Under the pieces are notes generated by a model, which worked only from the letters and a program-made list of their open reading frames with translations, made no database searches and had not been told where the DNA came from. The position numbers and the translations under genes were made by a program. From assembly GCF_019659805.1 (NCBI RefSeq), contig NZ_JAIFRO010000010.1:1-36733 (forward strand): a DNA stretch of 36,733 nt, read 5' to 3'. Below are positions 25,067 to 33,916 of this stretch, piece by piece. This stretch comes from Bartonella raoultii. GTDB lineage: Bacteria; Pseudomonadota; Alphaproteobacteria; Rhizobiales; Rhizobiaceae. The stretch's first letter is position 1, and each line of letters starts with the position of its first letter.

Positions 25067-25435
25067 ATGGTTACACCATTTGGTAAAACCTTACGAAAAC
25101 TTCGTATTGATCACTCAGAACGCCTTTTAGATATGGCTAAAAAATTAGGTGTATCTGTAGTGTTTTTATCTTCTGTAGAAATTGGCAAAAAATCAGTACC
25201 TATTGGAATGGAAGAGAAGATCATAGAGCTTTATAGCTTGGATCAAGAGAGAGCTAGTCTCTTAAGAAGAGAGGCTGATGCTTGTCGTAAGAGTTTTACC
25301 ATTAAATCTTCTGATTCATTTCGTTCTGAAATTCTTGGTATGTTGGTTAGAAGTTTAGAGAGTTTTTCATCACAAGACTTAGTAGAATTTAAAAAATTCT
25401 TGGAGAAAATTGGCAAAAAAACAGAGGTCCTATAG
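25067..25435 (+). CDS. XRE-type helix-turn-helix regulator
   Basis: A 122-aa putative DNA-binding protein. The N-terminal half has the HTH_3 layout: GKTLRKLRIDHSERLLDMAKKLGVSVVFLSSVEIGKK, with the turn around KLGVS and recognition helix VVFLSSVE. The C-terminal half is helical and charged and may dimerise (LVRSLESFSSQDLVEFKKFL). It has no toxin partner beside it and lies in its own orientation at the prophage end, so it could be a lysogenic regulator or a cargo gene. It is too small for a cleavable CI-type repressor. Confidence 0.8.
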   Translation: MVTPFGKTLRKLRIDHSERLLDMAKKLGVSVVFLSSVEIGKKSVPIGMEEKIIELYSLDQERASLLRREADACRKSFTIKSSDSFRSEILGMLVRSLESFSSQDLVEFKKFLEKIGKKTEVL

Positions 25436-25534
25436 AGGCATGTTGCAAAGTTCTATTCCCATACTTTATTTGAACATCCCGTACCTTAAAAAAAATATGA
25501 GAATTGAGTAATTTAATTTACACATCAAATTAGG

Positions 25535-25610
<76 letters not shown>

Positions 25611-26090
25611 ATAGTACATCAAAAGATAAGAATGAGCGGTTCTATAACGCTCTTAAAGAAGGATGTCTAGATATTTTATTGTTTTTATATGAAAATGATA
25701 AGGTTTGTAGTTAAATTAGCCGTATATTAAAATATGATAATACCCCCTTGATCTTCTCTCAAAATAGACCCATTATAAGAATCTCTATGAATGAATGTTC
25801 TGGTCATTATGCAGAACGAGAGTATACAGAACTTAAAGTTGGAGGATTGTCGAGCATAATGCCCGAGAAAAATTCAGAAGAGCCTTCTCATGATTGGAAG
25901 GGGGCAGCGTTCTGTTTTATAAATTTTATCGATAATTATATATGTTTAAGCGATGTTTTGTCATTGTTTGGTTTGAGTGTATTTTTTTTGCATTCAAAGC
26001 TTTTGGTCAATTATGAGAATAAAAGCTCATGAATTTATTTTGTCAATCACACGCTTTTAGGCTTTTAAATATATATTTTAAAGGTGAACT
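25611..26090. other. 480-base intergenic stretch without a convincing gene
   Basis: AT-rich sequence between tRNA-Lys and the TerC-like gene. The only frame of note, 25748-26032 (94 codons), has no Shine-Dalgarno, no recognisable domain and odd composition, and is not called. A small inverted repeat GAGCG/CGCTC occurs at 25634-25652. The tRNA promoter should lie near 25611-25660 on the minus strand, but no clear pair of boxes was found. Confidence 0.6.
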
Positions 26091-27644
26091 ATGATGGAAT
26101 GGATTGTCGATCCCCATGCGTGGTTTGGCTTGGTTACGTTAATTTTTCTTGAAATTGTTTTAGGAATAGATAACCTAATTTTTATTGCAATTTTAGCTGA
26201 AAAACTGCCATTACATTTGCGTGATCGCGCACGCTTGGTCGGTCTCACTTTAGCATTGGTTATGCGACTTTTTCTTCTTACAGTGATTGGATGGGTGATG
26301 AATCTCGATACGATGATTTTTTCATTCTCATCCTTTGTATTTAGTTGGCATAGCCTCATTTTAATTAGTGGTGGTGCTTTTTTGCTAGCAAAGGGAACGC
26401 TAGAGTTACATGAAAGATTAGAAGGCGTCTCGCACGAAACCAAAACAGGTGTTGCTTATGTTGTTTTTTGGCAAGTACTTGTTCAAATTGTGGTGTTGGA
26501 TGCCGTATTTTCTCTTGATAGTATTATTACTGCGACAGGTATGATTGCAAGAGAACAGGCAGTCGTGATGTATATAGCTGTCATTGTCGCTATGGGGGTG
26601 ATGATGTATGGATCTGGCACTCTTATGCGTTTTATTAATCGTCATCCCACTATTGTAATTCTTTGTCTTGGTTTTTTGATGATGATAGGCTTTTCCCTTA
26701 TTGTTGAAGGATTTGGATTTCATATTCCAAAAGGGTATCTATACGCTGCTATTGGTTTTTCTGTTCTCATTGAAGCTTTTAATCAAATTGGACGTCGTAA
26801 TCGTGAAAAAATGATTACCACAAATGATCTACGAGGGAGAACAGCTGATGCTGTTTTAAGACTCTTAGGTGGGGGAAATAAAGATGGTCACCTTGGTGAG
26901 ACTGTCGATGTTATTGCTGAACAAGCAGCTGCTTCTGAGTTATTTCGACCAGAAGAAAAAGAAATGATTCGTGGTGTTCTTGATTTGGCTGATCGTCCTG
27001 TCCGCTCTATCATGTCACCACGAAATGAGATCGAATGGTTGGATTTAAATGGTGATGAGAATGAAATGCGTGAAGAATTACAACAGGTTAAACATAGCCG
27101 CTTAATTCTTGCGCGTGGAAAAGTGGATGAGTTTGTTGGTGTTGCTTTAACAAAAGACCTGCTTTTGAATTTAGCAGAAGGAAAAAAGATCAATTGGAAA
27201 AAGGCTATGCGAGAGCCACTCGTTGTCCATGAAAATACAAGCGTTTTACGATTGATGGAGCAATTACGCCATTCTTCGATTCAGCTTGCAATTATTGTTG
27301 ATGAACATGGATCTTTTGAGGGGATTGCAACACCAACTGATATTCTTGAAGCGATTGCCGGCGATTTTCCTGATGATGATGAAGAACCTATGATTGCAGA
27401 ACGGCTTGAAAATGGAAGCCTTCTTGTTGAAGGATATGCTGATATTCGGCGTTTAAGTGGTTATCTTGAGCGTAATCTTGTGGATGAGGCTGATCGTTAT
27501 ACAACTTTAGCAGGTTTTATGCTTTGGCAATTTGGCCATTTACCAAATGAAGGTGAAAGTTTTGAAGCAGAGGGTTTACGCTTTAAAGTTATTGAAATGG
27601 ATCGTCGAAATGTGTCTAAAATCCTTATATCTCCACTTGTATAA
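26091..27644 (+). CDS. TerC-family membrane protein with CBS pair (YoaE/YegH type)
   Basis: A 517-aa inner-membrane protein, the same length as E. coli YoaE (518). The N-terminal TerC domain (residues 1-230) has several membrane helices and the family acidic motifs LEIVLGIDNLIFIAIL and DAVFSLDSIITA, which probably handle metal ions. Next is a CBS pair (about 305-430; IMSPRNEIEWLDLN ... VDEHGSFEGIATPTDILEAI), then a CorC/HlyC-type transporter-associated domain (about 445-517). The start has AAAGGTG upstream; ATG 26091 and 26094 are adjacent. The substrate is unknown; metal export or a role in cofactoring exoenzymes is suggested for TerC relatives. Confidence 0.92.
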   Translation: MMEWIVDPHAWFGLVTLIFLEIVLGIDNLIFIAILAEKLPLHLRDRARLVGLTLALVMRLFLLTVIGWVMNLDTMIFSFSSFVFSWHSLILISGGAFLLAKGTLELHERLEGVSHETKTGVAYVVFWQVLVQIVVLDAVFSLDSIITATGMIAREQAVVMYIAVIVAMGVMMYGSGTLMRFINRHPTIVILCLGFLMMIGFSLIVEGFGFHIPKGYLYAAIGFSVLIEAFNQIGRRNREKMITTNDLRGRTADAVLRLLGGGNKDGHLGETVDVIAEQAAASELFRPEEKEMIRGVLDLADRPVRSIMSPRNEIEWLDLNGDENEMREELQQVKHSRLILARGKVDEFVGVALTKDLLLNLAEGKKINWKKAMREPLVVHENTSVLRLMEQLRHSSIQLAIIVDEHGSFEGIATPTDILEAIAGDFPDDDEEPMIAERLENGSLLVEGYADIRRLSGYLERNLVDEADRYTTLAGFMLWQFGHLPNEGESFEAEGLRFKVIEMDRRNVSKILISPLV

Positions 27645-27926
27645 TCGGAAACAAGTAAAATAATAAAAAAATTCTCAAATATTACGGAAAGTAGAAGGAA
27701 TATGGAGATTGGCTATGCAATCGTTTTGTCTATTATCCTTTGAATTAATTTTTGAACATAAAGTGGTTAATATGTGAAAATTGAATAATCAATGGAGTTA
27801 TTATAAAATGAGAAAAATTCATACTCCATATAAAAAGGTAAACAAGAATAATGGTTGCTATTGATTAATATCAAAGCTTAATATGAAATAGCGCGTATTT
27901 TTATATGTATGAAAAAAGAAGAGGGG

Positions 27927-28886
27927 TTATGTTTCCTTCGATGTTGCTTTGGAGGTTTGTTTCCAATATTGCCGAGCTTCAAAAATAGCAACAACAAATA
28001 ATGAAATTATAAGAGGTACAATTAAATAAAGCATTCTAAATACAATAAGTGCGGCAACGATATCGGTTGGATTTACACTGGGCATACCTGTTATGAATAC
28101 AGCTTCAAGGACACCAATGCCTCCAGCTGGAGCGTTGGAGAGAAGGGTTATCGAAAAAGACGCTAGGAAAACACCAAGTACAGAAATAAAATGAACATCT
28201 GTGTTGTGTGGGAGAACAGCATATATAATTCCTGCCGCTCCTAAAAGTTCTAAGGGGCTAATAAGAAGTTGTTGAATCACAATTTTTAATTTTGGGTAAG
28301 AGAGTTTAATTTTTTTTCCCAAGTGCAAAGGTTTTAATTGTAGCCAGCTACCAAAAGTATAGAGGACTATGAAACCAAGTAAAATAACACCAATTATCGT
28401 TCCAAGCCATTCAGGAAGCTCAGAATGAATAAGAGTGATAATATTAGGTTGCAGAATTAAAACAACTCCAAATAGTAAAATTGTGCCGATCGCAAAAGTA
28501 AAAGAGCAAAAGCCTACTAATATTGCAACTTCTGTTCCATTTAAGCCTTTCATTTTATAGGCGCGATAGCGCACAACAGCACCAGAAAAAACAGAAGCAC
28601 CAATATTGTGTGAAAGGGCATAGGTGGTAAAGGAACATATAGCGATAAAAATCCAAGAAATCTTGTGACCAAGGTGCTGTAAGGCAATACGGTCATATCC
28701 AGCAAGGGCTGCATAAGCTAGAATAGAACACAAAATAGCTAAAAGCCAGTGTTGCATACTTAAATTGCTTAAGCGCTCCAATATACTATCAAAAGAAATA
28801 GCAGATAGTTTTATATAAAGAATGCGAATAGAGATCAGCATTGCTAAAATACCGATGCAGGGCCATATAAATTGCTTTATTTTCAC
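27927..28886 (-). CDS. YbhN / UPF0104 family membrane protein
   Basis: A 319-aa integral membrane protein related to the flippase-like membrane domain of lysylphosphatidylglycerol synthase, without the synthase domain. Family segments: HNIGASVFSGAVVRYRAYKM, VGFCSFTFAIGTILLFGVV and LSNAPAGGIGVLEAVF. About eight hydrophobic segments are visible. It is likely to move or organise lipid in the inner membrane; the substrate is unknown. It is transcribed in the same direction as the antiporter gene 48 bases upstream and may share its mRNA. Confidence 0.85.
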   Translation of the reverse strand: MKIKQFIWPCIGILAMLISIRILYIKLSAISFDSILERLSNLSMQHWLLAILCSILAYAALAGYDRIALQHLGHKISWIFIAICSFTTYALSHNIGASVFSGAVVRYRAYKMKGLNGTEVAILVGFCSFTFAIGTILLFGVVLILQPNIITLIHSELPEWLGTIIGVILLGFIVLYTFGSWLQLKPLHLGKKIKLSYPKLKIVIQQLLISPLELLGAAGIIYAVLPHNTDVHFISVLGVFLASFSITLLSNAPAGGIGVLEAVFITGMPSVNPTDIVAALIVFRMLYLIVPLIISLFVVAIFEARQYWKQTSKATSKET

Positions 28887-28934
28887 GCTTCTTTACCTGT
28901 TGTTTGTTTTTATTTATGTTTCCTATCAATTGAA

Positions 28935-30668
28935 TTAATAATTATGTATATTTTTTACAGATTTCTGTCTAGTGAGATTCTTGATAACACCATTGGCAAT
29001 TTCTTCATCATCTGTTACCACTATATCTGCCCCACTCTCAGTGAGATAAGTTGTTTCTACATCAGATAATGCATGTGTAATGATGAGGATATCTTTTTTC
29101 ATATTGCGTATATTCACTATACATTCTCCTACTTCAATAGCACTTCTCATTGTAATAACAACTTTATCTGCATTTTTAATATTTGCAGCATTCATGATAT
29201 CCTCGTTTAGGATATTTCCACAAATAACGTCGAAACCATCTGCAATTGCTTTGTCAGTAAGGCGTTTTGATTCTTCTACTATGACGACCGATTCACCGTT
29301 ATTAATTAAAGAGAATGCAACAGATTGACCAATACGGCTGTAACCAATAATAACGATATGGTCTGTTTTTGCGGTCACAGGCAAGAACTCTTGATCAAAA
29401 TCCTTAGAATCAATATCAATAATAGTATCTGTATCTTGTAAGTTTGTAGATGTGTTTTCTAGATATTTTTTAATTTTATCAAAGGCAATAAAAACAAGAG
29501 GATTGAGAAAAATAGAAAGGATTGCGCCTCCGAGGATTAAGTCATGAGCGTCGTGGTTTAAGAGACCAAGATTTAAACTTAAGCCTGCAAGGATAAAAGA
29601 AAATTCTCCAATTTGAGCAAGACTAGCAGAAATAGTGCAAGCTGTTGCATGAGAGTAGCGAAAAGCTTTAACAACCAAAAAGGCGATAACAGACTTTCCG
29701 AGTATGATGATGAGTAATGTTGCTAGGAGAGGAAAAAAATGAGTGACTATTTTTCCTGGATCAAATAACATGCCTACAGAAACAAAAAAGAGTACAGAAA
29801 ATGCATCTCGTAATGGTAAGGATTCTTCCGCTGCACGATGGCTCAATTCTGATTCACTCATAACCATGCCTGCAAAAAAAGCACCAAGAGAAAGAGAAAC
29901 TCCAAATAAATGGGCTGCTCCGAAAGCTACTCCTAGTGCGATAGCAAAAACACTAAGACGAAATAATTCACGTGATCCTGAGTGGGCACTCACTTTTAGT
30001 AACCAGGGGATAATACGTCGCCCAATAACAAGCATAAGGATGATAAATATAATAACTTTTAAAATGGTGAAACCAAAAATTCCCCAGATACTTAAATCTA
30101 ACCATTGTACAACAGGGTCAACAGCCTCTTTATTTGTATTACTAAGGATGGTTGCCAATGCTGGTATGAGGACAAGTATGAGGACCATTGCTAAATCTTC
30201 AATAATCAACCAACCAACAGCGATACGTCCTTTTTTCGTTTCAATAAGATGGCGTTCTTGTAAGGCACGTAGAAGAATAACAGTACTTGCTGTTGATAAA
30301 GCGAGACCAAAAACTAAGCCACTGATGAAGCCCCATCCCATGATTAAACCAAGACACCAGCCCAGAAAAGTAGAGAATGCCATTTGTGCAATAGCAGCAG
30401 GAATAGCAATAGTTTTAACAGATAAAAGATCTTTTAATGAAAAATGTAGTCCAACACCAAACATTAGCAAAATGATACCAATTTCAGCAAGCTGATTGAT
30501 AATAATAGAATCTATTTTAAATCCGCCTGTATTAGGTCCTACAATGACGCCTGCTAACAAATATCCTACCAGTGGTGAGATACGTAAACGGTTTGCAATC
30601 ATTCCCAACAGAAATGCTAAACATAAACCTGCAACAATTGTTGTAATCAATGGTGTATCATGGAGCAT
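28935..30668 (-). CDS. ybaL: Kef-type cation/proton antiporter with RCK domain (YbaL type)
   Basis: A 577-aa CPA2-family transporter, expected to exchange K+ or Na+ for H+ across the inner membrane. Residues 1-390 form the membrane domain with family motifs ISPLVGYLLAGVIVGPNTGG, GIILLMFGVGLHFS and LALSTASTVILLRALQE. From about residue 437 there is a TrkA-N/RCK Rossmann domain (HIVIIGYSRIGQSVAFSLIN, then VVIVEE), which binds NAD or nucleotide and gates transport. E. coli YbaL is 558 aa. No glutathione-specific Kef feature was looked for, so the ligand is open. Confidence 0.9.
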   Translation of the reverse strand: MLHDTPLITTIVAGLCLAFLLGMIANRLRISPLVGYLLAGVIVGPNTGGFKIDSIIINQLAEIGIILLMFGVGLHFSLKDLLSVKTIAIPAAIAQMAFSTFLGWCLGLIMGWGFISGLVFGLALSTASTVILLRALQERHLIETKKGRIAVGWLIIEDLAMVLILVLIPALATILSNTNKEAVDPVVQWLDLSIWGIFGFTILKVIIFIILMLVIGRRIIPWLLKVSAHSGSRELFRLSVFAIALGVAFGAAHLFGVSLSLGAFFAGMVMSESELSHRAAEESLPLRDAFSVLFFVSVGMLFDPGKIVTHFFPLLATLLIIILGKSVIAFLVVKAFRYSHATACTISASLAQIGEFSFILAGLSLNLGLLNHDAHDLILGGAILSIFLNPLVFIAFDKIKKYLENTSTNLQDTDTIIDIDSKDFDQEFLPVTAKTDHIVIIGYSRIGQSVAFSLINNGESVVIVEESKRLTDKAIADGFDVICGNILNEDIMNAANIKNADKVVITMRSAIEVGECIVNIRNMKKDILIITHALSDVETTYLTESGADIVVTDDEEIANGVIKNLTRQKSVKNIHNY

Positions 30669-30756
30669 AGATTATTAATGACTTTTCTAAGTATGAGTAA
30701 ATGAATTGAAATTCCTCTCTTTTTATAAGCAGAAAGAAATGATCTGTCATGTGTAT

Positions 30757-33285
30757 TCACGTGGTTTTTTCATTGGAAGTTAGTGTTTTATTATGATTAC
30801 TTCGCTTGCGCCACCAATTTCCTAGAAAAAGTAAAATAGGTGCTGCAATAAAAATAGAAGATGATGTAGCAATAATAATTCCAAAAACTATAGGAATTGC
30901 AAAATTATGAACGGCACTTCCACCCCATATTGCCATAGGGAGCATAGCGAGAACTGTTGTTGCTGAGGTAAAGAGACAACGTATAAGAACTTGATTGATT
31001 GAGAGATCAATGAGTTCACGCAGAGGCATTTTTTTATGAAGACGCATATTTTCGCGCATTCGATCATAGACTACCACTTTGTCGTTTATAGAATAACCAA
31101 CAATTGTTAAGAGGGCGGCAATCGCAGTCAAATTGAAATCAAATTGAAATAAAGCAAAAAAACCGACCATTTTTGTGGTATCTAAAATGAGTGTTACAAT
31201 TGCTCCAACGGCAAAAAACCATTCGAAGCGTAACCATATATAGAGTGACATGGCAAGGGCCGCGAGAATGACAGCAGTAAAGGCAGCTGTTGCAAGTTCA
31301 CCTGAAACTTTAGGACCCACAACCTCTATTTGATCGAATGTGACATTGGGATAAATATTCTGTACAGCGGTTTTTACCTTCTCAATGGCAAGGGTTTGTT
31401 GTTTTTCATTACCATTTTGTTTTTGAATGCGGATCAAAACAGTATTGGCGTTATCCATGTTTTGCAGTGTTATTTCACCAATATTAAGGGTAGAAAGCTT
31501 TGAGCGCAAAGTTGCCAAATCTGCTGGTGTTTGTGTAGTAATACTCATTTGGCTGCCCCCAATAAAGTCAATTCCAAAGTTTAAACCAGGTTTAAAAAAG
31601 AGAAAAATGGAAGCAAGTGATAAAATGATTGAGACACCAATGCCCATAAAACGTGCTTTCATAAAACGGAAAGCGGTATTTTGTGGGATAATGTTGAAAA
31701 TGGAATGAATATGTAGTTTTTTTATTTTCCATTTACGGATGACCCAAATCATCATAATGCGTACAATAGTGATATTGGTAAACATAGAAATGATAATACC
31801 AAGCAGCATTGTTACAGCAAAACCGCGAACAGGGCCGGTACCAAACCAAAATAATAAAACCGTTGCAATAATTGCAGTGACATTAGCATCAACAATGGTC
31901 GCAAAAGCATGTTTGAAACCGCGATCCAAGGATGCAAAGGCACTGATACCTTTTCGGCTTTCTTCGCGAATACGTTCATTAATGAGAATATTGGCATCAA
32001 CGGCAATACCGATACCTAAAATAATACCAGCAATACCCGGGAGTGTGAGTGTCGCACCAAGAAGACTAAGTGCAGCAAATGTTAAAATAGTGTGGAGAGC
32101 TAATGCTATGTTTGCAATGAGCCCCCAAATTCTATAGAGAAGAAAAATAAAAATTGTAACCAAAATAAAGCCGATAATACCTGTGTAAAGGCCCATTTGA
32201 ATGGCATCTGCACCAAGATTTGGACCTACAGTTCTCTCTTCGATTACTGTTAATGGTGCAGGCAAGGAACCAGCACGCAGGAGGGCTGCTAGAGTTGATG
32301 CTTCTTTGGGATCAAAGTTTCCTGTAATTTGTCCTTGTCCGTTGGGAATAACACCATTAATGATCGGAGCGGTTAAAACTTTGTTATCTAGAACAATTGC
32401 AAAAGGGCGATTAATATTTTTTCGCGTTATGTCTGCAAATATTTTTGCGCCTGTAGAATTCATAGTGAATGAAATAAGAGAACGTCCTGGTATTTGTGGG
32501 TCGAAACCTGCTCGAGCGTCTTTAAGGACATTTCCATCCAAAGCGATTTGATCATAAATTGCATAGCGTTGTGTTTCATCTGTATATCCAGGAAGGATTG
32601 AAACACCTATGGGTGGATTATTTATGTCGACATTAGAGGGCATGAGATGAAAGCTCATTTTAGCGGTCGTTCCTAAAAGATCACGCAGTTGTTTAGGATC
32701 TTGTAAGCCCGGCAATTGAACCATAATACGATCACTACCAATCTTTTGAATAGCAGGTTCGCTTACACCAACTTGATCTATACGCCGACGAATAATTTCT
32801 AAACTTTGCTCAATGGCATTGCGCATACGATCTTTAATACCATCTTCAGTTAATGTTACACGGATCGTGTCATTTTGGGTATTAATGGCGATATCATTGG
32901 CTGTTGTGCCAAAGCTATGATGTATAGGGTTTATCAACATCTTCAAAGCAGAAAGAGCTTGCTCACTTTGTGTTGAATCGGAAAGAATTACAACAATGCT
33001 GCCTTCAACGATACGAATACTTGATGTGCGGATTTGTTTTTCACGAAGTGTGTTGCGCACATTTTCTAAAATTATATGCAATTGATCACGCTTTAACGTT
33101 TTGCTATCAACTTCGAGCAAAAGAGAAGAACCTCCTTGAAGGTCTAGCCCAAGCGTCACGCGCGTGTCGGTTAAGAATTTTGAATTTTTAACCTGTTCTT
33201 GTGAAAATAAATTAGGCAAAGCAATGTAAATACTGCTTAAAAGAATAAAACAATAAAGAGTAGTCAACCAACTAGGTGTACGCAT
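30757..33285 (-). CDS. secDF: fused protein-translocase subunit SecDF
   Basis: An 842-aa fusion of SecD and SecF that uses proton flow to pull exported proteins through SecYEG from the periplasmic side. SecD part: first membrane helix at residues 8-25, the motif GLDLQGGSSLLLEV near residue 46, a periplasmic domain with VSEPAIQKIGSDRIMVQLPG, and the membrane segment GIAVDANILINERIREE. SecF part, from about residue 545: GIDFIGGSQMSI and VGYSINDKVVVYDRMRENM. The length fits the fused form. No yajC gene is found beside it in the window. Confidence 0.95.
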   Translation of the reverse strand: MRTPSWLTTLYCFILLSSIYIALPNLFSQEQVKNSKFLTDTRVTLGLDLQGGSSLLLEVDSKTLKRDQLHIILENVRNTLREKQIRTSSIRIVEGSIVVILSDSTQSEQALSALKMLINPIHHSFGTTANDIAINTQNDTIRVTLTEDGIKDRMRNAIEQSLEIIRRRIDQVGVSEPAIQKIGSDRIMVQLPGLQDPKQLRDLLGTTAKMSFHLMPSNVDINNPPIGVSILPGYTDETQRYAIYDQIALDGNVLKDARAGFDPQIPGRSLISFTMNSTGAKIFADITRKNINRPFAIVLDNKVLTAPIINGVIPNGQGQITGNFDPKEASTLAALLRAGSLPAPLTVIEERTVGPNLGADAIQMGLYTGIIGFILVTIFIFLLYRIWGLIANIALALHTILTFAALSLLGATLTLPGIAGIILGIGIAVDANILINERIREESRKGISAFASLDRGFKHAFATIVDANVTAIIATVLLFWFGTGPVRGFAVTMLLGIIISMFTNITIVRIMMIWVIRKWKIKKLHIHSIFNIIPQNTAFRFMKARFMGIGVSIILSLASIFLFFKPGLNFGIDFIGGSQMSITTQTPADLATLRSKLSTLNIGEITLQNMDNANTVLIRIQKQNGNEKQQTLAIEKVKTAVQNIYPNVTFDQIEVVGPKVSGELATAAFTAVILAALAMSLYIWLRFEWFFAVGAIVTLILDTTKMVGFFALFQFDFNLTAIAALLTIVGYSINDKVVVYDRMRENMRLHKKMPLRELIDLSINQVLIRCLFTSATTVLAMLPMAIWGGSAVHNFAIPIVFGIIIATSSSIFIAAPILLFLGNWWRKRSNHNKTLTSNEKTT

Positions 33286-33916
33286 AATATATTCCGATAA
33301 TAGGTCATCTAACAGTCATAAAAATTAAAAACACAAGTGAGATAAAATGATAGTTTCATAAATTCAAGAAAGAGGAGGAGCACGTTTGTTTGAACAATAT
33401 TGTATTTGAAGGTTATAAAATCGTCTATAAATAACAATGGTTGTTATTAACAAAATAGAAATTATGAGTTTTTTTTGAAAAGCATTCATAAGTAAAATGT
33501 AATCTGTAGAAGGTGTTATAAGCTTTTTATTTGTAGTCATTGTGATAAGTAATTGCTTACATTTATTTTGTGGATAAAGCATCTCCGTTTTAATGGTATG
33601 TTGTTTATAAGATTGCTTAATCCAATAAATTTGTATTTTAAAATTATATGCGAGTAACATACAAATACTTGAGAAAAGAGGGTAGCTTGTAAAGAGAAGA
33701 AATTTTTCTTTTTTGCAATAGAGGTGCAAAAAAACCATGATAGAATGCCTTCTTTTATTTTAAATCTTATTTAGCTCAGTGTTATCTTTTCCCTTATTAT
33801 CAGTATTATAGGATGAGGGGAAGCTTTTATAAGATTATTCTATACAAGTTGAAAATATTTGCCTTATATCATATTTAAAGGTGGGGGATAGGTTCCTCTT
33901 TCTATCTAAGGTAGAT
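33286..33916. other. 631-base intergenic stretch, at most a doubtful small membrane protein
   Basis: Very AT-rich DNA between the divergent secDF and mscS-like genes; it must hold both promoters, but none stands out. A minus-strand frame (33364-33738, 124 codons) contains one hydrophobic segment (KLIISILLITTIVIYRRF) and a shorter start within it would give 58 aa. There is no Shine-Dalgarno or recognisable family, so it is not called as a gene. Confidence 0.5.

Noticed and set aside
25748..26032. Possible 94-aa protein between tRNA-Lys and the TerC-like gene
   Set aside because: No ribosome site, no family resemblance, AT-rich random-looking translation.
29743..30495. Plus-strand frame of 250 codons
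   Set aside because: It lies wholly inside the ybaL-type gene, is rich in Ile, Pro, Arg and Lys without domain character, and is a shadow.
33364..33738. Possible 124-aa minus-strand protein upstream of secDF
   Set aside because: Composition follows the AT-rich DNA and no start is supported; one hydrophobic stretch is not enough evidence.
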